This document shows positions 1 through 10,558 of a stretch of 64,000 nt of DNA, one piece after another. How positions within the stretch are numbered: position 1 is the first letter of the stretch; each line of letters starts with the position of its first letter. Below the pieces are notes generated by a model. It had not been told where the DNA came from and ran no database searches. It was given only the letters and a program-made list of their open reading frames with translations. The position numbers and the translations under genes are program-made. Location: positions 1 to 64,000 of the forward strand of contig NZ_BRVN01000002.1 of assembly GCF_026011735.1 (NCBI RefSeq), read 5' to 3'. This stretch comes from Dietzia sp. NCCP-2495. Lineage in GTDB: Bacteria > Actinomycetota > Actinomycetes > Mycobacteriales > Mycobacteriaceae.

Positions 1-99
1 GGAGGCGGGTAAGGTCTGAAGAGTATGGAGCACGTGTCATGGGAGTGATCCCAGAGAGCACGTGCCCCAGCCGTCCCTGACACGACATGCCGACAACAA

Positions 100-789
100 G
101 TGGTGACCATGACCCCGAAGATCCTCGTCGTCGATGACGACGCCGCGCTGGCAGAGATGCTCACCATCGTCCTCCGGGGCGAGGGGTTCGAGACCGAGGT
201 CGTCGGTGACGGTGTCCAGGCGATCGAGACCTTCCGTGCGGTCCAGCCCGACCTCGTGCTGCTCGACCTCATGCTGCCGGGCAAGAGCGGGATCGACGTC
301 TGCCGCGACATCCGCGGGGAGTCGCGCGTGCCGATCGTCATGCTCACCGCCAAGACCGACACGGTCGACGTGGTCCTGGGCCTGGAGTCGGGCGCGGACG
401 ACTACATCATGAAGCCGTTCAAACCCAAGGAGCTCGTCGCCCGGATCCGGGCACGGCTGCGGCGCGGCGAGGACGAGCCGAGCGAGGTCCTGCACATCGG
501 CGACGTGATGATCGACGTCCCGGCGCACACCGTGACCCGTGACGGCACCCCGATCCCGCTCACCCCGCTCGAGTTCGACCTGCTCGTGGAACTGGCCCGC
601 AAGCCGCGGCAGGTGTTCACCCGTGAGGTCCTGCTCGAGCACGTGTGGGGTTACCGTCACTCGGCCGACACCCGCCTGGTGAACGTCCACGTCCAGCGCC
701 TGCGGGCGAAGATCGAAAAGGACCCGGAGAACCCCGAGGTCGTCCTCACGGTCCGCGGAGTGGGCTACAAGGCGGGCGCTGTCTCGTGA
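100..789 (+). CDS. mtrA: Response regulator MtrA (OmpR/PhoB family)
   Basis: DNA-binding response regulator of the MtrAB two-component system, which in Mycobacteriales controls cell-wall hydrolase, replication-linked and osmotic genes. Residues 1-120 form the receiver domain: acidic D12-D14, phosphoacceptor D56, T83 and K105. Residues about 130-225 form the winged-helix output domain, ending in the typical RGVGYKAG. It is 229 aa; the M. tuberculosis protein is 228 aa as I recall it. GTG at 100 gives an N-terminus (MVTM) that lines up with mycobacterial MtrA without gaps; ATG at 109 is the alternative. I see no clear Shine-Dalgarno, so start choice rests on family alignment. Its stop overlaps the mtrB start by 4 bases (GTGA), indicating translational coupling. 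Identification is very secure. Confidence 0.97.
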   Translation: MVTMTPKILVVDDDAALAEMLTIVLRGEGFETEVVGDGVQAIETFRAVQPDLVLLDLMLPGKSGIDVCRDIRGESRVPIVMLTAKTDTVDVVLGLESGADDYIMKPFKPKELVARIRARLRRGEDEPSEVLHIGDVMIDVPAHTVTRDGTPIPLTPLEFDLLVELARKPRQVFTREVLLEHVWGYRHSADTRLVNVHVQRLRAKIEKDPENPEVVLTVRGVGYKAGAVS

Positions 790-2513
790 CGGCTGCTCGT
801 CCGGACGACGCGGCGGCGTCCTCCGGGGACGAGCTGGTCACCACCGACGCCACCGACTCGTCGCCCACGCTCCGCGAGCGACTCGCCGACCTCGACCCCG
901 CGGCCCTGGGCACGCGGATCGCGCGCCTGTGGCGACGGTCGCTGCAGCTGCGGGTCGTCACCTCGACACTCGCGCTGTCACTGGGCGTGATCCTGACGAT
1001 TGCCTTCATGCTGCAGAGCCAGATGGCGGCGCAGCTGCTGTCCACCAAACTCGACGCGGCGGTCGAACAAGCCGGGCGACTGCGGCTGACCGTGGAGGCG
1101 CAGATCGCCGCCACAGACGAGGGCACCAGCGAACAGTCCCGTCTCGACCAGGCGCGCGGCGCACTCGGTGAAAGGGGACTGGCCTCGGGCGGCGACTCGG
1201 TCCACGCCGGGACCTTCGACCCGATCCTCATCATCCCCGACCAGGCCGGCCGTGGACAGGTCACCAGCCCGAGTGGTGCCGTGGTGCCGCCCGAGCTGCA
1301 ATCGCTCGTCCAGCGGGGCCGAATCGCCTCCCAGTACGTCACCATTGACTTCCGGGGCGAACCGGCCAAAGCCCTGATCATCGGCACCCCGACGGACTCG
1401 TCGATCCCCGGGCTCGAGCTCTACCTGGTCTATCCGCTGATCGCGGAGGAGCAGACCCTCGGGATCATGCGGGGCATCGTCGCCACCGCGGGGCTCGCGA
1501 TCATCGTGTTGTCCGCGGCGATCGCCTGGATGGTCGCCAGACAGGTCGTCCTCCCGGTCCGGCAGGCCGCCTCGATCGCCCAGCGGTTCGCCAACGGCCA
1601 CCTCAAGGAACGGATGGTCATCCGCGGCGAGGACGACGTGGCGAGACTCGCGATGGCCTTCAACGACATGGCGCAGAGCCTGTCCGACCAGATCAGTCAG
1701 CTCGAGGAATTCGGTGACCTGCAGAAGCGGTTCACCTCCGACGTCTCGCACGAGCTCCGCACCCCGCTGACGACTGTCCGCATGGCCGCGGACATCATCT
1801 CCGACTCCGCCGAGGACCTCGACGCCCCCGCCAAGCGCGCTGTGGAACTGCTCGAGTCCGAGCTCGACCGGTTCGAGAGCCTGCTGACCGACCTCCTCGA
1901 GGTGTCACGACACGACGCCGGGATGGCCGAGTTGTCGGTCTCCGAGATGGACGTGCGCAAAGCGGTCCACGACGCCGCCGAGACGGTGGCCCACATCGCC
2001 GAGGCCGCCGGGGTCGAGGTCGAACTCGACCTGCCGGACGAGCCGCTCATGGCCGAGGTCGACCCGCGCCGCGTCGAGCGCGTGCTGCGCAATCTCATCG
2101 CCAACGCCCTCGACCACTCCGAGTCGAAGCCGGTCAAGGTGACCCTACGCGCGTCCGATGCCGCGGTGGCCGTGTCGGTCCGCGATCGGGGAGTCGGGCT
2201 CAAGCCGGGGGAGGAGGCCCTGGTGTTCAACCGCTTCTGGCGGGCAGATCCCTCGCGGGTCCGCCGATCGGGTGGGACCGGCCTCGGCCTGGCCATCTCG
2301 CTGGAAGACGCCAAGCTCCACGGTGGCCGGCTCGACTGCTGGGGCAGCCCGGGGGAGGGATCGTGCTTCCGCCTGACCATCCCCCGTCACCACGGCGGCA
2401 CGCTGACCTCCAGCCCGCTCCCGCTCACGCCCGAGGATGAGGCGCGACAGCTGTCCACCGGCTCGCCGACCCCGCTCGAGCAGGCCGCGTCCACGGGGGA
2501 CACGCAGTCATGA
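786..2513 (+). CDS. mtrB: Sensor histidine kinase MtrB
   Basis: Membrane histidine kinase partner of MtrA, 575 aa. Visible order: cytoplasmic N-terminus, membrane helix about 55-77, extracytoplasmic loop, second helix about 230-253, HAMP linker, HisKA dimerisation helix with the SHELRTPL motif (phospho-accepting H322), then HATPase_c with N box (N436), DRGVG and GGTGLGLA. The GTG start at 786 overlaps the mtrA stop; the open frame continues upstream into mtrA, but length (mycobacterial MtrB is about 567 aa) and coupling support this start. The stop overlaps the lpqB ATG (ATGA). In mycobacteria MtrB localises to septa and poles and LpqB modulates it, so the three genes form one signalling operon. 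No catalytic residue is missing. Confidence 0.96.
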   Translation: MTAARPDDAAASSGDELVTTDATDSSPTLRERLADLDPAALGTRIARLWRRSLQLRVVTSTLALSLGVILTIAFMLQSQMAAQLLSTKLDAAVEQAGRLRLTVEAQIAATDEGTSEQSRLDQARGALGERGLASGGDSVHAGTFDPILIIPDQAGRGQVTSPSGAVVPPELQSLVQRGRIASQYVTIDFRGEPAKALIIGTPTDSSIPGLELYLVYPLIAEEQTLGIMRGIVATAGLAIIVLSAAIAWMVARQVVLPVRQAASIAQRFANGHLKERMVIRGEDDVARLAMAFNDMAQSLSDQISQLEEFGDLQKRFTSDVSHELRTPLTTVRMAADIISDSAEDLDAPAKRAVELLESELDRFESLLTDLLEVSRHDAGMAELSVSEMDVRKAVHDAAETVAHIAEAAGVEVELDLPDEPLMAEVDPRRVERVLRNLIANALDHSESKPVKVTLRASDAAVAVSVRDRGVGLKPGEEALVFNRFWRADPSRVRRSGGTGLGLAISLEDAKLHGGRLDCWGSPGEGSCFRLTIPRHHGGTLTSSPLPLTPEDEARQLSTGSPTPLEQAASTGDTQS

Positions 2514-4249
2514 CCCTGATCCGGCCACTGACGACGATGGTGACGACCGTGTGCCTCGCCGGATTACTGGCCACGGGCTGCGCGACGTTGCCGTCGTCGT
2601 CGTCGCCCCAGGTCATCGACACCTTCGCACCGGTCTCCCCGGAACTGTCGGTGCCCACCCCGGTCCCGGACCAGGAACCCGACCCGCTGGTCCGGGACTT
2701 CATCAAGGCCGCGGCGATCGCCGACCAACGACACGCCGCGGCGCGCCAGTTCCTCACCCCGGAGGCCGCGCGGAACTGGGACGACTCGGTCGCCACCACC
2801 ATCGTCCTGCGCGCCGACCTCAGTGCCGAGGGTGGCCGGACGGGCGACCACGCCGAGTACACCCTGCGCGGCGAGAAGGTCGGCACCCTCGACCCGGGAG
2901 GCATCTTCCGCGACGACCAGGGCAGCGTCGAGGTGACCATCGGACTCACGCGCACCGACGGGCAGTGGCGCATCGACGAACTCCCCGCCGGCGTCGTGAT
3001 CGAACGGACCGAGTTCTTCTCCACCTACGCCCAACGCGACCTGTTCTTCCTCTCCGGGAACGGCAACACCCTCGTCACCGACCCCCGGTGGACGGCCGCC
3101 GACAGGAACGGCCTCGGGTTCTCGCTCGTCAACCTGCTCGCCACCGGCCCGCGGCCGGCGCTGCAGGGGGCCGTGGACTCGCGGGTACCGGACTCGGTGT
3201 CGGTCCGGCCGACCGAGACCGGCGGCGACGACGACCCAGTCGGCACGACCATCGACTTCAGCGGTCTCCCGGTGCTCAGCAGCCAGGCCACCACGGAGTT
3301 CGCGGCACAGGTCGTGTGGACGCTCGCCCGCGCCGACGTCCCGGCGCCCTACCGCCTCGAACGCGACGGATCCCCGCTCGACGAGCGCTACGCCGACGGC
3401 TGGACCACCGACGACGTCCGGGACTTCGCGCCGTACGCGGCGGTGGACCCCATCAGGTACGCGCTCACCGCCGCCGACGGCCTCGTCCGCCTCGAGGCGG
3501 GCGGCGCACGACCGGCCGACGGCCCCTGGTCGACGGTCCGGGGCGGCCGCACCGGGGCGATGTCATATGACGGTCGGACCGTGGCCGTGATCGCCGGTGA
3601 CGCGGAGTCCGGCCCCCGACGGCTCCTGGTCGGAGCCCTCGACTCCGAGCCCGAAGAGGTGATCACCGGACGCACGATCGTCGGACCCACCTTCCACCCG
3701 GCCGACGGGCGGGTGTGGGTCATGGCCGACGGCAACCGACTGGTCCGGATCGGGGTCGGCGGCGACCGGCCGTCGATCGAGGAGATGGACGCGCGGCCGA
3801 TCCTGGAGCTCGGGCAGCGGGTCACCGACCTGCGCGTCGACCAGTCCGGAGCCCGGCTCGCCGTGGTCGTGGACGGCAAGGTGTTCATCGGCTCACTCGA
3901 CCTGGAGACCGGCCACCCGATCGCCGGGAGCTTCCGCAGGATCGGTCGATCACTGGGGGAGACAGCCACCTCCGTGGCGTGGCGCGACCGCGCCACCGTG
4001 CTCGTGGGCAGGGACGCGACCGACGTACCGGTCGCCACCCTCTCGGTCGACGGGGCGATCACCGAGCCGCTCTCCCAGCGCAACATCACCGGCCCCGTGA
4101 CGGAGGTCGCCGCCGCCGGACGCGAGGTGTACGCGGTGGACCAGCGCTCCCTGCTCCGACTCGACACCGCGGCGCAGACCGGGGACCGCTACTGGCGCGA
4201 GATCGGTGGACTCGCCGCCATCCGGGCCGACCCGGTCGTCGCGGGCTGA
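2510..4249 (+). CDS. lpqB: Lipoprotein LpqB
   Basis: Lipoprotein of the MtrAB-LpqB system, 579 aa. The signal peptide has a hydrophobic core and lipobox LATGC with lipidated Cys24, so it should be anchored outside the cytoplasmic membrane. The middle part resembles the GerMN sporulation/germination domain and the C-terminal half the LpqB beta-propeller-like domain, as in mycobacterial LpqB. Family knowledge: LpqB contacts the MtrB extracellular domain and influences MtrA phosphorylation, motility and drug sensitivity. Start ATG overlaps the mtrB stop. The next gene, comF-like, begins 5 nt after the stop, so it is probably co-transcribed, as in M. tuberculosis where lpqB and the comF-like gene are near neighbours. 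Confidence 0.94.
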   Translation: MTLIRPLTTMVTTVCLAGLLATGCATLPSSSSPQVIDTFAPVSPELSVPTPVPDQEPDPLVRDFIKAAAIADQRHAAARQFLTPEAARNWDDSVATTIVLRADLSAEGGRTGDHAEYTLRGEKVGTLDPGGIFRDDQGSVEVTIGLTRTDGQWRIDELPAGVVIERTEFFSTYAQRDLFFLSGNGNTLVTDPRWTAADRNGLGFSLVNLLATGPRPALQGAVDSRVPDSVSVRPTETGGDDDPVGTTIDFSGLPVLSSQATTEFAAQVVWTLARADVPAPYRLERDGSPLDERYADGWTTDDVRDFAPYAAVDPIRYALTAADGLVRLEAGGARPADGPWSTVRGGRTGAMSYDGRTVAVIAGDAESGPRRLLVGALDSEPEEVITGRTIVGPTFHPADGRVWVMADGNRLVRIGVGGDRPSIEEMDARPILELGQRVTDLRVDQSGARLAVVVDGKVFIGSLDLETGHPIAGSFRRIGRSLGETATSVAWRDRATVLVGRDATDVPVATLSVDGAITEPLSQRNITGPVTEVAAAGREVYAVDQRSLLRLDTAAQTGDRYWREIGGLAAIRADPVVAG

Positions 4250-4254
4250 CACCG

Positions 4255-5184
4255 GTGTCCCCGGCCGCCTCACGCGGAGGACCCTCACGGGGAGAACCCG
4301 CACTCGGAGGACCCGCATTCGGAGGACCCGCACCCGGCGGGCGGCGCGAGATCCGGGCGACGGCCGGAGGGGACGGCCGGCGCGAGACCCGGGCGATGGC
4401 CGGAGGGGATGGCCGGCGCGAGACCCGGGCGACGGCCGGAGGGGACGGCCGGCGCGGGCCCACGTGGATCGCCGCACTCGCCGATCTCGTCGTGCCACTG
4501 GAATGCGCGGGATGTGGAGAGCCCGGGAAGCAGTGGTGCCCGCGATGCGCGCACTCCCTGTCCGGGCCGCTCCTGACGGTCCGGACGCGGGCCGACCTGC
4601 CGGTGCCCGCCTGGGTGTTGGCCGGACACACCGGCGCCGCGGCCCGCGCGGTCTCGGCCTACAAGGACAGGGGGAGGGCCGACCTCGCCCGGCCGTTCGC
4701 GTCCGCTCTCGCCGGCGGGATCGATGCGCTCCGGACGGCTGGAGAGATCCCGGACAGCGGGGAACGACCCCTCGTCCTGGTCCCCGCTCCCGCGTCGGGC
4801 CGGGCACGGCGGCGACGCGGGTTCGACCACATGCGCGACGTGGTGGACGCTCTCGCCGCCGAACTCGCCGGCTCGACACCACCCGACGACGTGGTGGTGG
4901 CACCCCTGCTCGAGGTGCGCGGCCGCGTCCGCGACGCCTCGAGACTCGGCGCCGGGGCGCGAGCGGACAACCTCGCCGGGCGCATACGCCGGCGGCCCGC
5001 GGACACGCCACTACAGACGTCGAGGGGAGTGCCGACGACCGTCCGGGATCTGCTCTCGGTGCGGTCGACGGTGCTGGTCGTCGACGACGTGGTGACGACC
5101 GGAGCGACCGCGGCCGCGTGCGTGGACGGGCTCCGATCAGGAGGGCTCGAGGTCACCGGAGTGCTCGCGCTGACGGTCGCGTGA
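4255..5184 (+). CDS. ComF family phosphoribosyltransferase-like protein with repeat-bearing N-terminus
   Basis: About 309 aa. After a low-complexity N-terminus, residues about 70-100 contain a four-Cys zinc ribbon (CAGC ... CPRC), and the C-terminal part is a type I phosphoribosyltransferase fold with the PRPP loop VLVVDDVVTTGATAAA. ComF proteins assist DNA uptake in competent bacteria; in actinobacteria the role is untested and a nucleotide-salvage-like function is possible. GTG at 4255, 5 nt after the lpqB stop, is in frame, but the family core begins only at WIAALADLVVPLECAG (about 4467). The first 70 residues are Gly/Arg/Pro repeats, so a start inside the repeats such as ATG 4396 cannot be excluded. 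The repeats are described separately. Confidence 0.85.
   Translation: MSPAASRGGPSRGEPALGGPAFGGPAPGGRREIRATAGGDGRRETRAMAGGDGRRETRATAGGDGRRGPTWIAALADLVVPLECAGCGEPGKQWCPRCAHSLSGPLLTVRTRADLPVPAWVLAGHTGAAARAVSAYKDRGRADLARPFASALAGGIDALRTAGEIPDSGERPLVLVPAPASGRARRRRGFDHMRDVVDALAAELAGSTPPDDVVVAPLLEVRGRVRDASRLGAGARADNLAGRIRRRPADTPLQTSRGVPTTVRDLLSVRSTVLVVDDVVTTGATAAACVDGLRSGGLEVTGVLALTVA
4275..4449 (+). repeat. Two nested tandem repeats in the 5' end of the comF-like gene
   Basis: First array, about 4275-4340: 15-bp units reading roughly ggaggacccgca(c/t)tc, encoding GGPA(F/P/L) steps. Second array: three 36-bp units at 4342-4377, 4378-4413 and 4414-4449, encoding the 12-residue unit RRETRAMAGGDG with 1-3 mismatches per copy, then a partial fourth unit. 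Both periods are multiples of 3, so copy changes keep the frame. Confidence 0.9.
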
Positions 5185-5272
5185 GAAGTCGACAGAAGAA
5201 CTTCCGCGGGTCCCGATACCGTCGTGAAGTTTCCGGGTAAGGTGGGCGTTGGACGCGGTTCACCTGCACGTT

Positions 5273-5286
5273 CACTGAAATCAGTG
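5273..5286. promoter_or_regulatory. Perfect 14-bp palindrome upstream of hpf
   Basis: CACTGA-AA-TCAGTG lies in the 227-bp gap between comF and hpf, about 125 bp before the hpf start. It could be an operator half-pair. I recognise no cognate regulator and no confident -35/-10 pair next to it. Confidence 0.35.
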
Positions 5287-5411
5287 AGTGGTGTTCCACG
5301 TCCGGAGAGTGTCCACTCAGCCATGTGGGTTGACCCTTCGGCCGGGGTTCCGGGCGTTGTCCGGACTCGATCCGAGCGGTCCGCCGCAGGCCCGATGAGG
5401 AGGAGCTTCGA

Positions 5412-6086
5412 ATGGCGAAGACCCCCGCAGTCCTGCTCGACCCAGCCACCTTCGACGGTCCCGAGACCGATGATCCCGGCACCCCTGATGCCGCGGTCAC
5501 CATCAGGGGCCGCAATGTCGAGGTCCCTGATCATTTCGCGACTCGTATCAACTCCAAGCTCTCGAAGATCGAGAAGATCGCGCCGAACATCCAACGGTTC
5601 GACGTGATCCTCCTGCACGAGTCCAACCCAAGGTTGGCCAAGGTGAGTCAACGACTCGAGATCACCACCAAGGGCAAGGCGGGCGTCGCCCGTGCGGAAG
5701 CAGCCGAGGACACCTTCTACGCGGCGCTCGAATCCGCTGTGGCCAAGCTGGAACGCCAGATCCGTAAGGCCCGCACCCGGCGCAAGATCAGCCACACCGG
5801 GCACCGCCGCCCGATGTCGGTGGCCGAGGCGACAGCGGAACTGGCCGCGGACGCGGCCCCCGCCGAGGTGCTCGACCAGTACGCCGTGGACGAGCAGCTG
5901 CCCGGTCAGATCGTGCGCCGCAAGGAGCACGACGGCACCCCGATGACCGTCGACGAGGCGCTCGAGAAGATGGAGCTGGTGGGTCACGACTTCTATCTGT
6001 TCCGTGACAGTGAGACAGGCCGCGCGACCGTGGTCTACCGCAGGCACGCCTTCGACTACGGACTCCTCACACTGTCCGACGGCTGA
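5412..6086 (+). CDS. hpf: Long-form ribosome hibernation promoting factor (HPF/RaiA family)
   Basis: 224 aa. The N-terminal S30AE/YfiA domain (about residues 28-130, starting VTIRGRNVEVPDHF) binds the 30S decoding centre. A linker follows, then the C-terminal dimerisation domain (about 165-222, PMTVDEALEKMELVGHDFYL) that pairs two ribosomes into 100S particles or, in mycobacteria, stabilises hibernating 70S. ATG 5412 has a strong gaggag Shine-Dalgarno. It corresponds to M. tuberculosis Rv3241c by family and position next to secA1. A perfect 14-bp-arm terminator hairpin follows 25 nt after the stop, so it is probably transcribed alone. The 227-nt leader suggests an independent, perhaps stress-responsive, promoter. 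Confidence 0.93.
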   Translation: MAKTPAVLLDPATFDGPETDDPGTPDAAVTIRGRNVEVPDHFATRINSKLSKIEKIAPNIQRFDVILLHESNPRLAKVSQRLEITTKGKAGVARAEAAEDTFYAALESAVAKLERQIRKARTRRKISHTGHRRPMSVAEATAELAADAAPAEVLDQYAVDEQLPGQIVRRKEHDGTPMTVDEALEKMELVGHDFYLFRDSETGRATVVYRRHAFDYGLLTLSDG

Positions 6087-6111
6087 TCAGGAGTAGTCCC
6101 TGACGCACCAG

Positions 6112-6143
6112 GGCGGCCCGGTCCGGTGGGACCGGGCCGCCCT
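6112..6143 (+). terminator. Intrinsic terminator of hpf
   Basis: Perfect 14-bp inverted repeat (6112-6125 with 6130-6143) around the 4-nt loop ggtg, all G/C except one A/T pair. Only a weak T run follows, as usual in actinobacteria. Confidence 0.85.
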
Positions 6144-6171
6144 CGTGCGTGTACGGACGGCCGCAAACACC

Positions 6172-6177
6172 TAGGAT
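6172..6177 (+). promoter_or_regulatory. Candidate -10 box for secA (TAGGAT)
   Basis: TAGGAT at 6172-6177 sits just after the hpf terminator and about 80 nt before the chosen secA start. No clear -35 is visible, which is common for actinobacterial housekeeping promoters. Confidence 0.45.
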
Positions 6178-6255
6178 GTTGTGCGTACCGGTGTGCGATC
6201 GATTGTCGATCGGCATCACCGCGACCTGACCCCGACCACGAGGACGTTCGAGACT

Positions 6256-9030
<2,775 letters not shown>

Positions 9031-9036
<6 letters not shown>

Positions 9037-9060
9037 CAGGTCCGAGTCTGACAGGTCCGA
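9031..9060 (+). repeat. 15-bp tandem duplication across the secA stop codon
   Basis: Two exact copies of gtctgacaggtccga at 9031-9045 and 9046-9060. The first copy contains the last secA codon and stop TGA, so the duplication does not change the protein. Confidence 0.85.
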
Positions 9061-9120
9061 ATAGTCGCGCGTGCCGGCTGACCTGAGGAGTGAGCGGGAG
9101 CAGGTGGCTCGCTGACAACG

Positions 9121-9176
9121 CCTATCGGATTGCGCTACGCCCATGAAATTCCATGGGCGTAGCGCAATCCGGTAGG
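9121..9176 (+). terminator. Long hairpin terminator after secA
   Basis: 25-bp arms (9121-9145 and 9152-9176) with one mismatch and a 6-nt loop, followed by ccttt. It is unusually long for a terminator. It lies between convergent secA and the Rv3235-family gene and could serve both. Confidence 0.8.
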
Positions 9177-9288
9177 CCTTTCGCGGTCGTATGGGCGACG
9201 CGGTCTCACCTCGGCAATCCGGCATTCCGGCATTCCGGGATTCCGGGTTTCCGGGCGGCAGTCGGCCCGGAAGCGCTGGTGCACCCAG

Positions 9289-10020
9289 TCAGACCAGCCT
9301 GAGAGCAGTGCACGAGGCTCCGGTGGGCGAGACGCGGATGCGGGCCGCTATGGCGAACAGGCGCGGCCCGCGGGCGTAGGTGGCGCACACCTCGTAGTCG
9401 ACGAACTCCGGGGCCGTACCGGCCGTGCTCGACGAGCGGCCCGCAGGGGTGTCCGCCGAGGGGCCCGCCGACGGATCCGGGCTGTCGACGGCACCGGCCG
9501 CAGCCGGATGGATGTGGAGCCGATGGATCCGCGCGGTGCCCAGCTGGCGACCGGGGACCCCGACACGGGCAAGCGACCTCAGCATCTCCACCAGATGTTC
9601 AGGGAACGCCCCACGCATGTTGTTCGGTGCGCGTTTGCGGTCCACCACCTCGAGCGCCATGACCATAAGCGCGTGGGCTGCCCGCCGGGCGGGGACGGGA
9701 ACCTCGTCAGGGTCTGCCCGACCAGGCCGCCTCGGTGCTGAGCCCCCGGCGTGTGTCGGTGCTGGGTCACCGGGCCGCTTCGGTGCTGATTCCACGAGGT
9801 GTGTCTGTGCCGCAGGTGACGGGCTGAGGGCGCCCTCCGTGCCCTGTTGCCACCCGGTCGCGACACGCCCCGGACGGGCGCTGGGGTAGGGCTCGGTCGA
9901 CGGCAGAGGGCGGACCTCGTCGTCGTGGTCACCCCCGTGATCCAGGGCGGTGACCCGCGCGGACCCGGCGGTGACCCGCGCGGATCCGGCGTGGACGATG
10001 GATGTCGCGACGATACTCAC
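9289..10020 (-). CDS. Rv3235-family protein (DUF6459-like C-terminal domain)
   Basis: 243 aa, function unknown. Residues 1-110 are low-complexity Pro/Ala/Gly/Ser with a small internal duplication (GSARVTAGSARVTA). The C-terminal 120 residues (LMVMALEVVDRKRAPNNM ... GPRLFAIAARIRVSPTGASC) resemble the actinobacterial Rv3235 family, found near secA1 in Mycobacteriales. I chose GTG at 10020 because ggaggga lies 6 nt upstream; the open frame extends 13 codons further to 10059. Divergent from the HAD-like gene. No signal peptide or membrane helix is seen, so it is probably cytoplasmic. Family assignment is from memory of the C-terminal pattern and is moderately sure. Confidence 0.72.
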   Translation of the reverse strand: MSIVATSIVHAGSARVTAGSARVTALDHGGDHDDEVRPLPSTEPYPSARPGRVATGWQQGTEGALSPSPAAQTHLVESAPKRPGDPAPTHAGGSAPRRPGRADPDEVPVPARRAAHALMVMALEVVDRKRAPNNMRGAFPEHLVEMLRSLARVGVPGRQLGTARIHRLHIHPAAAGAVDSPDPSAGPSADTPAGRSSSTAGTAPEFVDYEVCATYARGPRLFAIAARIRVSPTGASCTALRLV

Positions 10021-10099
10021 AGTGGCTCCCTCCGGGCCCGACCACCGGCGGCCGAGCATCCTCTACCCCCTATGACGCGTTGCCTGGGCCACACGGTTC

Positions 10100-10127
10100 C
10101 ACCTCGCCACTGCACACCGGCGAGGTG
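10100..10127 (+). promoter_or_regulatory. Inverted repeat upstream of the HAD-like gene
   Basis: CACCTCGCC (10100-10108) and GGCGAGGTG (10119-10127) form perfect 9-bp arms around a 10-nt spacer. It sits just before the TAGGCT -10 box at 10133-10138, in the expected -35 to -45 zone, so an operator is plausible. Confidence 0.45.
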
Positions 10128-10132
10128 TTGCC

Positions 10133-10138
10133 TAGGCT
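10133..10138 (+). promoter_or_regulatory. -10 box of a likely leaderless mRNA (HAD-like gene)
   Basis: TAGGCT ends 6 nt before ATG 10145, the spacing at which transcription starts at the start codon. No Shine-Dalgarno is present. Confidence 0.6.
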
Positions 10139-10144
10139 GTCACC

Positions 10145-10555
10145 ATGCGAGGACTGATTGTCGACTACTTCGGGGTGCTGGACGGCACGGACGAGGACCG
10201 CGAGAACTGGCGGACCATCATCGCCGGCGCCAGGGCCAATGATGTCCGGCTCGCTGTGCTCAGCAACGAGCCGGAGGGCGCCGGAGCCGACCGGGTCCGC
10301 GAGGACGCTCGCCAGTACGGGATCGACCACGTGGTGCTCAGCGGTGTCATCGGCGTGGAGAAGCCGGAGTCCGAGGCGTTCCTCGAGGCCGCGCGCACCC
10401 TCGACCTCGAGCCGCGCGAATGCGTGATGGTCGACGACGCGATCGAGAACGTCCTCGGCGCCGTGCAGACCGGCATGATCGGCGTCTTCTACCAGGTCTT
10501 CGACAGGGCAGCCGTGGAGATCCGCGGACTGCTCGGCCTGGACGAGACGGTCTGA
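10145..10555 (+). CDS. HAD-like hydrolase, capless, atypical motif I
   Basis: 136 aa HAD fold. Motif I is VDYFGVL: the nucleophile Asp7 is present but position +2, normally the acid/base Asp of phosphatases, is Phe9. Motif II LSNE, motif III Lys in GVEKPESEAF and motif IV VDDAIENVLGA are intact. No cap domain is inserted, and the protein is shorter than typical subfamily IA members. Either a non-phosphatase HAD or a non-catalytic relative is possible; the substrate cannot be deduced. Start ATG 10145 is supported by the leaderless -10. The acyltransferase-like gene follows after 3 nt, so the two are probably co-transcribed. Confidence 0.8.
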   Translation: MRGLIVDYFGVLDGTDEDRENWRTIIAGARANDVRLAVLSNEPEGAGADRVREDARQYGIDHVVLSGVIGVEKPESEAFLEAARTLDLEPRECVMVDDAIENVLGAVQTGMIGVFYQVFDRAAVEIRGLLGLDETV

Positions 10556-10558
10556 CCA

